NCBI GenBank assembly: GCA_945861685.1
Contig: CAMAVO010000009.1
Coordinates: 1 to 36,075 of the forward strand
From: Chitinophaga pinensis
Lineage (GTDB): Bacteria; Bacteroidota; Bacteroidia; SXHM01
Direction of reading: 5' to 3'
Length of the DNA stretch: 36,075 nt
A program made the position numbers and the translations under genes. Each line of letters opens with the position of its first letter. Position 1 is the first letter of the stretch. This document shows positions 26,373-35,351 of this stretch, one piece after another. Under the pieces are notes generated by a model, which worked only from the letters and a program-made list of their open reading frames with translations, was not told the origin of the DNA and made no database searches.

Positions 26373-29300
26373 ATGAGGGGACTTTTACGCGCCTTATTAT
26401 TTCTGTTATTACCTTTTGCTGCCTCTGCGCAGTTCACCAACTCTTGGATTAATTACAGCCAGCCTTATTACAAATTTCCGATTTTACAGGATGGTGTTTA
26501 CCGCATCACCTATGATGCCCTGGTAAACAGCGGGATTCCTGCTGCTTCAATTGATCCTGATAATATACAAATGTTCGGTCGCGGACAGGAACTTGCTATT
26601 TGGGTGCAAGGCGGTCAGGATGGCAGTTTAGATTCGGCTGATTACATTGAGTTTCATGCACAGCGCAATGATGGTTATTTTGACCGCGAGGTTTATGATG
26701 TACCCGAAAACCACGGAAATCCTTACTACAGTTTGTTTAATGATACTGCATTTTATTTTTTCTCGTGGGGTAATACAGCAGGTTTAAGATTTCAGAATAT
26801 TACTGATACCAATATTACGGGCATTACTCCAGCTGATTATTTTTTTAAAGAAAATATAAGATACTTTACTGGAGGAGGGTATTATACAGGTGAGACGTAT
26901 CCGATTGTTAATGGAGCCACAAGTCCACAATATACAGCGGGAGAGGGATATTTTAGCGGAACATTTACAGTAGGCGGTTCAACTACTGCCACAATAAGCA
27001 CACCGTCTCTTTATTCATCTGGTCCCGTTGCCACCTTTAGAGCAAACGTGATAGGTTTATCAAACGGAAGCGCAATCCCGAATCATCATACAAGGCTTAG
27101 TATAGGCTCTTTTTCAACTGATGCTATTTACAATGGGTTTCATGTTCAAAATTTTAATGTTCAAGTCCCTTCGTCCAATCTTTCCAGCGGGTCAACTGTT
27201 CCTTTGTTTTCATCACTATCCACATCAGGGCCATCCAACAATGCTATTGCTTATGTTGCAATTAAATATCCGCATACCATGACTGTAAGCGGAACTATGT
27301 ATGCTAAAATGTTTATTCCGGATAATACTAATGCGAGTAAAACGTTGCTTAACCTAACCGGTTTTGATTTACAAAGTTCAACAGGAAGATTATATGATCT
27401 TAGCAATTACAAACGTATTGCATTGTTTACAAACGGCAGTGCAACTGCTGCACTTGTTCCCAATGGTGGTAATGATAAAGAATGTTACCTTACCAGTGAT
27501 GCTCAGATTGCAATTAATTCCATTCCTTTATTAAAGCCTTGCGGAACAAATCAGGATGGTTATTTTCTTGACATCACCAATTACCTAGTTCCGCCCAACT
27601 TCTATATTATAACGCACAAAAGTCTGTGGCAAGAAGGACAGAATTATAAGATTTACCGTAACCAAAGCGGTTATAATGCCGAGTTGTTTGATATTGATGA
27701 AATCTATGACCAGTTTGGGCATGGTATTCCTAAGAACCCTATGTCAATCAGACATTTTGCTAATTATGCTTATCAGGAATGGGGGCCAGATACCATGCAG
27801 CATTTATTTCTTTACGGAAAGGCTATTTACCCTTATGCCTGCCGCAATAATACAACAAACTATTCAGCCTGTCTTGTTCCTACATTCGGTTTTCCTTCAT
27901 GTGATATGCTCCTTACCGCAGGCTTGGGTGGAAATTTGTATGAGCCAGCTATTCCAGTAGGAAGGGTGGCAGCCCGCACTCCCGATCAGGCTCAGGATTA
28001 TTTAGATAAGGTAGTAGAATATGAAGGCGCAGAGCCTGATGAATGGAAAAAGCGCGTGCTGCACTTTTGCGGTGGTGCGGATGGTGCGGAAAATGAACTA
28101 CTCTGCTATTATGTAGATGTATTTGAAGAAATCATTGAAGACTCGCTCTATGGTGCATGGGTTCAGAAATTTTCAAAAACTAATTCTCAGCCTTTTCAAA
28201 TCACACAATCTGATTCTATTCGTGAGCTGATTGAAGACGGTGTTTCACTGATGACATTTTTCGGGCACGGTTCGGGTGGTGGTTTTGATGTGAACACTGA
28301 TGATGTGAATACCTATAACAACGAAGGAAGATACCCGCTGATTTTTGGTAACTCCTGTCTTTCAGGTGATATACACAATGTACCCGGTGCAAGTTTGAGC
28401 ATGAGCGAACCATGGGTGTTGGCTCAGGATCGCGGGGCAATCGGTTTTCTTGCTTCAGTCGGTAATGGTGTTACCGGTGCGTTGGCGCGCTATGGAGACA
28501 GTCTGTATGCTAATCTTGCTTTGAAGCGTTACCACCACACCATAGGAAATGTTATGAAAAATACGGTTGCTGATGTGCAGGTCCAAGGAAATTACCTCTA
28601 TAACTTTACCGTTATGCAGAATAATCTTCATGGTGACCCTGGAATACGAATAAACACGCATCCTTTGCCTGACCTTGCTATTTCTGAGCCCAATGTTTAT
28701 TTCACCAATCCTGACGGCAACGGCACTCCAATTACCGTTACAACAGAATTGGATTCATTTGATATAAATATCATCGTTAATAATCTGGGAAGAACCTATG
28801 GCGATACACTTACGCTTTATGTAAGACGGACCTACCCGGGCGGTATTGATGGTGGAAGCATTGCCAAAACATTTGCGCCCATTTTCTTTAAAGACACATT
28901 GACGGTGCGCTTTGCAACCAATCAGATTTTTGGTATTGGAATAAATCAACTCTACGTTCATATAGATGACGGACCTTTCCCGGTGATTGATGAATTATCG
29001 GAGCAGAATAACTTTATCAATAACATGAATTTTGTGGTACAGTCGCCCGACATTATTCCGGTTTATCCCTACAAGTTTGCGATTATGGGCGAGCAAGGCA
29101 TTACGCTGAAAGCCTCAACGGGCAACCCTTTTGCTCCGGTGCGCACGTATCGTTTGCAGTTAGATACCACCGACCGTTTCAATAGCCCGCTGATGCAGCA
29201 AACCACTATTACCCAAAGCGGGGGAGTGGTAAACTGGACGCCTACCCTGCTTGCCAATATGCCCGATAGTACGGTGTATTTCTGGCGCGCTTCGGTTGAC

Positions 29301-31502
29301 TCTACCGTGTTTAAATGGCGCGAAAGTTCGTTCCAGTATATTACGGATAAATACGGGTGGGGGCAGGCGCACTTCTTCCAGTTTAAGCCGGACACTGCAA
29401 ATTATGAAGGGGATAACTACCAGTTTATAAAACACAACCGCCCTTTCCGCAGATTTGATTTCATTAATACTCCTAAAACTATCTCGCTCCACAATAAAGG
29501 TTGGATTACAACCTTAACAGAAGCCTACACTGTTTTATATAAAATAGATTCTGAAGTTGAAGATTACCTTGCTTGCGGCAATGGTGCTAATATTCTAAGA
29601 CCACAGGTTATTTCAGTAGTTGTGGATGCCAATACGCTCGAGCCTTGGGGCTCGCCCGGCACTGACCCTGTTACCGGTCAATTAGTAAATCAAGGAAATG
29701 TATTTGGTCAGATGAATGCTAACGGAAGTTGCGGAAGAACAAGGTCAGAGTTATTTTTCTTCTGGAGACAAGACAACGGAGGCAATGACATGACCGATTT
29801 GAGTAACTTCCTTGACAACACAGTTCCCGATAGTAATTACATTATGCTCTATAGCTGGATACCCGCCAATCCAAATTGCTGCGGTCCTTCTCCCGGAACA
29901 TTTGCTCCATGGCCGGCAGATATTCTTAACACATTTCATAACTTAGGATTTGATGCTATAGATACTATCCCATTAAATATGCCCTGGGTTTTCTTTTGTA
30001 AGAAGGGTGATTTGGCAACAGCTATCGCGCAGTCAGGACTTGCTCAGACCGATATGATAGACTTCAGTGCTCAAATGACCGGCACCTACAACAAAGGCAC
30101 CATCACCACCCCGCTCATCGGCCCATCTGCAGGCTGGAACTGGATGTATTGGGATCGCCATCCGAGTGAGATACCTTCGGATGATACCATGAATGTTTCC
30201 ATTATTGGTGTGCGCCAGAATGGTACGGAAGAAGAGGTGCTTTCGGATTATCTTATTTACCCTTCCACCAACCCCGACAGTCTTTCGCTGACAGGCATTA
30301 TTGATGACCTTGAGTTTCCTTACATGAAATTGCAGGCCTTTACACAGGATGATACCACCCGCACTCCTGTGCAGTTAGAGCGCTGGCAGATTATTTACGA
30401 CCAGGTTCCTGAGGCGGCATTAAATCCTAACATCGGGTATTACTTCCCGAGTTCGGTGGTGGAGCAGTTTCAGGATGTTGTGTTTATGACCGCCATTGAA
30501 AACATCAGCGACTATGATATGGACAGCTTGCTGGTAAAATACTGGGTGCAGAAACAGGACAACAGTTCGGTTATTGTTCCTTATCCGCGCCAGGCTCCTT
30601 TATTGATTGACGGGGTGTTGATTGATACCATTCACGTTCCTACTGCCGACTTTGTGGGCAATAACAAGTTGTGGGTAGAGGTTAACCCGTATGATTCATT
30701 GGGCAATCCCGACCAGCTGGAGCAATACCATTTCAATAACATCGGCTATGTTCAGTTCAGTACCAGTGGCGACCGCATTAATCCTATTCTGGATGTTACC
30801 TTTGATGGTATCCACATTCTGGATGGCGATATTGTTTCGGCCAAGCCACAAATAATAATGAACCTTGATGACGAGAACCAATACCTGTTAATGAATGAGG
30901 TTACCGATACTTCTAAAATCAGGGTGTATGTTGTAAAACCCAATACTTCGGTGCCTGAACGCATTTATTTCGATGGCTTTAATACCATGCAGTTTTTCCC
31001 GGCATCGGCCCCCGAAAATAAATGCAGGATAGAGTTTCCGGGCGAGTTTACCATCGATGGCGTTTATAAACTCATTGTTCAGGGAAGCGATAAGAGCAAT
31101 AACGCTTCGGGCTCGTTTGAATACACTATTTCGTTTGAGGTTATTAACCGCAGTACCATTACCGAGGTGCTGAATTATCCTAACCCGTTCAGTACTTCAA
31201 CGCGCTTTGTGTTTGTGCTCACTGGCTCGGTTATTCCTGATTATTTCAAGATACAGATTATGACCATCACGGGTAAAGTGGTGCGCGAAATTACTACCGA
31301 TGAACTGGGGCCTATTAACATCGGGCGCAACATAACCCAATATGCCTGGAACGGTAAAGACGAGTATGGCGACCAGCTTGCCAACGGGGTGTATCTCTAC
31401 ACCGTTACTGCCTACATAGGCGGGCAGGATATTGAGCACCGCAACTCCGGTGCCGATAAATATATCCGCAAGAACTTCGGGAAGATGTTTTTGATGAGGT
31501 AG
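26373..31502 (+). CDS. Putative T9SS sortase PorU2-like, peptidase C25 (gingipain) family, 1709 aa
   Basis: 'VSLMTFFGHGSGGGF' (catalytic His), 'FGNSCLSGDIHN' (catalytic Cys), C-terminal 'LNYPNPFSTSTRFVF...YAWNGKDEYGDQLANGVYLYTVTA' FlgD-like domain. Confidence 0.9.
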   Translation: MRGLLRALLFLLLPFAASAQFTNSWINYSQPYYKFPILQDGVYRITYDALVNSGIPAASIDPDNIQMFGRGQELAIWVQGGQDGSLDSADYIEFHAQRNDGYFDREVYDVPENHGNPYYSLFNDTAFYFFSWGNTAGLRFQNITDTNITGITPADYFFKENIRYFTGGGYYTGETYPIVNGATSPQYTAGEGYFSGTFTVGGSTTATISTPSLYSSGPVATFRANVIGLSNGSAIPNHHTRLSIGSFSTDAIYNGFHVQNFNVQVPSSNLSSGSTVPLFSSLSTSGPSNNAIAYVAIKYPHTMTVSGTMYAKMFIPDNTNASKTLLNLTGFDLQSSTGRLYDLSNYKRIALFTNGSATAALVPNGGNDKECYLTSDAQIAINSIPLLKPCGTNQDGYFLDITNYLVPPNFYIITHKSLWQEGQNYKIYRNQSGYNAELFDIDEIYDQFGHGIPKNPMSIRHFANYAYQEWGPDTMQHLFLYGKAIYPYACRNNTTNYSACLVPTFGFPSCDMLLTAGLGGNLYEPAIPVGRVAARTPDQAQDYLDKVVEYEGAEPDEWKKRVLHFCGGADGAENELLCYYVDVFEEIIEDSLYGAWVQKFSKTNSQPFQITQSDSIRELIEDGVSLMTFFGHGSGGGFDVNTDDVNTYNNEGRYPLIFGNSCLSGDIHNVPGASLSMSEPWVLAQDRGAIGFLASVGNGVTGALARYGDSLYANLALKRYHHTIGNVMKNTVADVQVQGNYLYNFTVMQNNLHGDPGIRINTHPLPDLAISEPNVYFTNPDGNGTPITVTTELDSFDINIIVNNLGRTYGDTLTLYVRRTYPGGIDGGSIAKTFAPIFFKDTLTVRFATNQIFGIGINQLYVHIDDGPFPVIDELSEQNNFINNMNFVVQSPDIIPVYPYKFAIMGEQGITLKASTGNPFAPVRTYRLQLDTTDRFNSPLMQQTTITQSGGVVNWTPTLLANMPDSTVYFWRASVDSTVFKWRESSFQYITDKYGWGQAHFFQFKPDTANYEGDNYQFIKHNRPFRRFDFINTPKTISLHNKGWITTLTEAYTVLYKIDSEVEDYLACGNGANILRPQVISVVVDANTLEPWGSPGTDPVTGQLVNQGNVFGQMNANGSCGRTRSELFFFWRQDNGGNDMTDLSNFLDNTVPDSNYIMLYSWIPANPNCCGPSPGTFAPWPADILNTFHNLGFDAIDTIPLNMPWVFFCKKGDLATAIAQSGLAQTDMIDFSAQMTGTYNKGTITTPLIGPSAGWNWMYWDRHPSEIPSDDTMNVSIIGVRQNGTEEEVLSDYLIYPSTNPDSLSLTGIIDDLEFPYMKLQAFTQDDTTRTPVQLERWQIIYDQVPEAALNPNIGYYFPSSVVEQFQDVVFMTAIENISDYDMDSLLVKYWVQKQDNSSVIVPYPRQAPLLIDGVLIDTIHVPTADFVGNNKLWVEVNPYDSLGNPDQLEQYHFNNIGYVQFSTSGDRINPILDVTFDGIHILDGDIVSAKPQIIMNLDDENQYLLMNEVTDTSKIRVYVVKPNTSVPERIYFDGFNTMQFFPASAPENKCRIEFPGEFTIDGVYKLIVQGSDKSNNASGSFEYTISFEVINRSTITEVLNYPNPFSTSTRFVFVLTGSVIPDYFKIQIMTITGKVVREITTDELGPINIGRNITQYAWNGKDEYGDQLANGVYLYTVTAYIGGQDIEHRNSGADKYIRKNFGKMFLMR

Positions 31503-31519
31503 TCAACCACTCTAAAATA

Positions 31520-31876
31520 TCATTCTTGCATCACGTACTGTGGTGATAACACCACGGTTTCTCGTGATAACATCGCGCTCTGTGGTGATTGCATTACGCT
31601 CTGTGGTGATTGTATCATCTACTGTGGTGATAACACCACGGTTTCTGGTGATAACATCGCGCTTTGCGGTGATTGCATCACACTCTGTGGTGATAACACC
31701 ACGGTTTCTGGTGATAACATCGCGCTCTGCGGTGATAACACCACGGTTTCTGGTGATAACATCGCGCTCTGTGGTGATTGAATCACACTATGTGGTGATT
31801 GTATCACGTACTGTTGTGATAACACCACGGTTTCTGGTAATAACATCGCGCTCTCTGGTGATAGCATCAGAGCACT
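31520..31876. repeat. 17-unit, 21-bp strictly phased tandem array of short dyads
   Basis: Unit types TGGTGATAACACCACGGTTTC (A), TGGTGATAACATCGCGCTCTG (B), TGGTGATTGNATCACNCTCTG (C); all units exactly 21 bp. Confidence 0.92.
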
Positions 31877-31907
31877 CCGTACATATCTTTCAGGTGGTAA
31901 AAAAGTT

Positions 31908-33323
31908 CTACAGCAGTTTCCTTATCGCAAACTTGATAAAGTTCACGTTGCCGGTGGTGTAGGGGGCGTACTTCTGCTTCACATCAAACATAAACGGGCG
32001 TTTAAGAGCCGGTTTGGTGTGCGAGAAGGTATCGAAACCGAACTTGCCGTTGTAGGCACCTGTTCCGCTGTTGCCCACCCCGCCAAAAGGCAGTCCCGGG
32101 TGACCGGCATGCAGCATTACATCATTTACAAGCACCGCTCCCGAAGAAGTTTCGTTAATAATGCGCTCACTGAAAGCTTTGCTGTTGCTGAACACATAAA
32201 GAGCCAATGGTTTTTCGCCTTTATTGATAAAAGCAATAGCCTGATCAAGGGTATCGTATTCCATCAAGGGCACAATAGGGCCGAAGATTTCTTCCTGCAT
32301 CACTTTCTGGTCGGGCGTAACATTATCAATAATGGTAGGCGCAATGTATTTCTGCGAAGCATCGGTTTGTCCGCCTGCCACCACATCACCGTCAATGAGT
32401 TTTTTCACGCGCTCAAAATGTCTGTCGCTGATGATGCGCGGAAAGTCAGGGCTTGCCTTAGGGTCGGCACCATAAAACTCGGTAATGGTTTTCTTCATTT
32501 TTTCAATGAAGGCTGGCTTTATCTTTTTATTGATGAGAATGTAATCGGGAGCAATGCAGGTTTGTCCGGCATTTACAAATTTACCCCATGCAATACGCTT
32601 AACGGTAACATCCAAATCGGTGTCGGCATCTACTATGCAAGGGCTTTTTCCACCCAACTCCAAGGTAACGGGAGTAAGGTGTTTGGCAGCCGCCTGATAA
32701 ATGATGCGGCCTATTTCGGTTCCGCCTGTAAAAAGGATGTAATCAAAACGCTCTTTAATCAGTTCGGTAGTTTCGGCAGCACCGCCCTCAATCACTTTCA
32801 TGTAGCGCGGGTCAAAGGTTTCGCTCACCATTTTATTAAGTACCGCAGAAGTAGCAGAAGAAAGTTCAGACGGTTTAATAATCATGGTGTTTCCTGCGCT
32901 TATAGCACCAATCAGCGGACCCACCGTGTTCTTAAAAGGGTAGTTCCACGGACCGATAATCAACGAAACCCCATAAGGCTCTTTATACAACCAACTGCTG
33001 CCCGGAAGAAAGAACAGAGGTGTAGAAACCTTCTCGGGTTTCATCCATTTGCTCAGGCGTTTCAGGTTGTAATCAATGTCAGCAATGCTGATACCTATTT
33101 CGGTAGCAAAGGCCTCCATCTCTGATTTGTTGAGGTCGCTTTTCAGCGCAGCCAGTAACTCCTTCTCATACTTAATAATAGCATTCTTTAGCTTGGTTAG
33201 TTGCTCCCTGCGGAAGCTTTCGCTTTTGGTAACGCCCGTATTAAAAAACTCGCGTTGTTTGCTTACAATTATTTTCATGGCTGAGGTTGTTTTTACTTCG
33301 GGTTCGGCTGTTAGGGTTGACAT
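31908..33323 (-). CDS. Aldehyde dehydrogenase family protein
   Basis: 'LIIGPWNYPFKNTVGPLIGAISAGNTMIIKPSELS', 'FTGGTEIGRIIYQAAAKHLTPVTLELGGKSPCIVD', 'NAGQTCIAPDYIL', 'LPFGGVGNSGTGAYNGKFGFDTFSHTK'. Confidence 0.97.
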   Translation of the reverse strand: MSTLTAEPEVKTTSAMKIIVSKQREFFNTGVTKSESFRREQLTKLKNAIIKYEKELLAALKSDLNKSEMEAFATEIGISIADIDYNLKRLSKWMKPEKVSTPLFFLPGSSWLYKEPYGVSLIIGPWNYPFKNTVGPLIGAISAGNTMIIKPSELSSATSAVLNKMVSETFDPRYMKVIEGGAAETTELIKERFDYILFTGGTEIGRIIYQAAAKHLTPVTLELGGKSPCIVDADTDLDVTVKRIAWGKFVNAGQTCIAPDYILINKKIKPAFIEKMKKTITEFYGADPKASPDFPRIISDRHFERVKKLIDGDVVAGGQTDASQKYIAPTIIDNVTPDQKVMQEEIFGPIVPLMEYDTLDQAIAFINKGEKPLALYVFSNSKAFSERIINETSSGAVLVNDVMLHAGHPGLPFGGVGNSGTGAYNGKFGFDTFSHTKPALKRPFMFDVKQKYAPYTTGNVNFIKFAIRKLL

Positions 33324-33362
33324 GGGCTTGGATGTAATAAGTAAGATTTAACAGATAATAAT

Positions 33363-33590
33363 TCAGGCAGCAAGATTTCTTGCATGGGGCATTTCGCCTT
33401 TTTTTATTTCCCTGATTTGATTGGGTGTTAGGGTAGAAACTGAAACGGTTTCGCCATAAAGTGTAATAAATTCAACTTCGTAAGCAGCGTTGTTATTGTA
33501 AATCATAACAACAGTGCCTAAGTCACCTTCCAGAAGATTTTGTTCGGGAATATTTGTTGTTAATACAACGATATCAAGTTCGGCTATCAT
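33363..33590 (-). CDS. DUF4926-like small protein
   Basis: 'ELDIVVLTTNIPEQNLLEGDLGTVVMIYNNNAAYEVEFITLYGETVSVSTLTPNQIREI'. Confidence 0.8.
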   Translation of the reverse strand: MIAELDIVVLTTNIPEQNLLEGDLGTVVMIYNNNAAYEVEFITLYGETVSVSTLTPNQIREIKKGEMPHARNLAA

Positions 33591-33632
33591 TTTTTATTTT
33601 TTTGGGATCTTTGCGCCTTTGTGGGAACTAAA

Positions 33633-34136
33633 CTAATATTTAATCCCCAGCTTCTGGTAAATAAAACTCATCAGCCACGCAGGGCCAATCATCAGAAACT
33701 GCAGGTCTTTCAGGAACGAAGGTTTTTTACCCTCCACACTGTGCCCCCAAAACTGACCAATCCATGCAACGATGAATAGACTAATACTTAATATCCAAAT
33801 GGGGAAGTTGCCTTCTTTTGAATGGTCAATAACATTGAGTAAAGCCAGACACGCGCTTCCGAAAATAAACATACCTAAAGCAATAGGAATAGATAAAGTA
33901 AGATAATAACCAAAAACGAGAAGCAGCGAAACTATAGCCCAATTAGGATGAAATCCCCAAATGGTAAAGTCTTGCCAGGGGAAAGGGATTTCCCAAACAA
34001 GTCCAACTATACTAAAAAAGATTGCTGGCACACAAATCCAGTGCACCATTTTGTTAGTAGGGTTTTTATGACTTTCGCCATATTCTTCAAGCCAGGTATT
34101 GATTGTTTTCATAAAGGGTTTAAAATGTTTGACCAA
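33633..34136 (-). CDS. DUF962 / Mpo1-like family membrane protein
   Basis: 'INTWLEEYGESHKNPTNKMVHWICVPAIFFS', multiple TM segments. Confidence 0.88.
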   Translation of the reverse strand: MVKHFKPFMKTINTWLEEYGESHKNPTNKMVHWICVPAIFFSIVGLVWEIPFPWQDFTIWGFHPNWAIVSLLLVFGYYLTLSIPIALGMFIFGSACLALLNVIDHSKEGNFPIWILSISLFIVAWIGQFWGHSVEGKKPSFLKDLQFLMIGPAWLMSFIYQKLGIKY

Positions 34137-34223
34137 TAATGTTAAAGCAAATGTAGTAATTCAATTATTAATTTCCTGCTTTTTGTAAATACACTAAGTT
34201 TGCTAACTCAAAAAAACAGAAAA

Positions 34224-34763
34224 ATGAAAAACTGCATCAACCTTTTTTACACCCTTCTTTTAGTTTCAGTAATTCTTTTTGCCTCGTGTGCAAAAGACAA
34301 AAAAAATGAACTGGAGTTTTTTAATGACCTGGAAAATGTAAAAGGCTGGACAGAAGGAAAGAATAATGAAGAAACCATTATTAAAGGGGTTGCCCAATCA
34401 GGTCAGTACCTTTCAAAAACCGATTCAATATTTCAGTACGGTTTTGGTTTTAGAATAAACCTGAGCGACCTGGCCGAGCAACCGGTTAAAAAAGTTAAGG
34501 CAAGTATATGGGTAAATGTAACCGATATCCGCTCAGATGCAGGTCTTGTAGTAGCACTTGATTCTGCCGGAAAGAATATCTTATGGGTATCAAAACCAAT
34601 AAAAGATTTTGTAAAGAAAACCGATGAATGGACAGAGGTTATTTCTGAAGTTGAGTTTCCTAAAATGAAAACTTCAAAAGATTATACGGTAACTGCCTAT
34701 ATCTGGAATACCGGAAAGTTCCCCGTTTTGTCAGATGACATCCGCGTAGAGTTTTTGAAATAA
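34224..34763 (+). CDS. Hypothetical lipoprotein
   Basis: MKNCINLFYTLLLVSVILFASCAKDKK lipobox; start moved to the ATG at 34224. Confidence 0.8.
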   Translation: MKNCINLFYTLLLVSVILFASCAKDKKNELEFFNDLENVKGWTEGKNNEETIIKGVAQSGQYLSKTDSIFQYGFGFRINLSDLAEQPVKKVKASIWVNVTDIRSDAGLVVALDSAGKNILWVSKPIKDFVKKTDEWTEVISEVEFPKMKTSKDYTVTAYIWNTGKFPVLSDDIRVEFLK

Positions 34764-34766
34764 AAC

Positions 34767-35351
34767 CTATAGTTCATTTACCCAAAAACGGTAAGGCAGT
34801 TTGGCATCTTCGCCTGCATAGTCAACACCTATGCGTGGCCCTTTATTGATAAGCCTCTCCGGAATTATTATTCCGCGGTCTTCAATCCATATTTTGTTTC
34901 CCGCAAGGTCTTGTGCATTGTGACTGCGGAAGTTTATTCCCAGCGCCATACTTACTTTCCCCGGTCCTGTGGTTAATCCTTTTTTTAGTTTCTCTGATTT
35001 TCTGCGTTGCAAAATTTTCTCAATCCCTTCTAACGGTTTTATGGCTCTTACGAGCACTGCATGCGGAATATCTTTTTGGTTGGTAACCACATTAAAGAGT
35101 GAATACATTCCATAGCAGAGGTAAACATACGATATACCACCAACTGCATACATGGTTTCTGTTCTTGAAGTTCTTCTTCCACCGAATGCATGCGAGGCTT
35201 TATCAATCACCCCTGCGTAGGCTTCGGTTTCGGTGATGATGCCTGCGGTTGTTATTTTCCCTTCTTTGGTAAAAAGAATTTTTCCGAGTAGTTGTTTACT
35301 CAAACTCACTACATCATCCTGTAAATAAAAATCCTTTGGAAGTTTACTCAT
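34767..35351 (-). CDS. 3-methyladenine DNA glycosylase (AAG/MPG family)
   Basis: 'ITETEAYAGVIDKASHAFGGRRTSRTETMYAVGGISYVYLCYGMYSLFNVVT', 'TTGPGKVSMALGI'. Confidence 0.95.
   Translation of the reverse strand: MSKLPKDFYLQDDVVSLSKQLLGKILFTKEGKITTAGIITETEAYAGVIDKASHAFGGRRTSRTETMYAVGGISYVYLCYGMYSLFNVVTNQKDIPHAVLVRAIKPLEGIEKILQRRKSEKLKKGLTTGPGKVSMALGINFRSHNAQDLAGNKIWIEDRGIIIPERLINKGPRIGVDYAGEDAKLPYRFWVNEL

Noticed and set aside
31520-31876. CRISPR array
   Set aside because: Repeats are contiguous 21-mers without unique spacers, and there are no cas genes in the window.
32019-33125. 368-aa plus-strand ORF
   Set aside because: Entirely antisense to a textbook aldehyde dehydrogenase; composition is typical of a shadow ORF.
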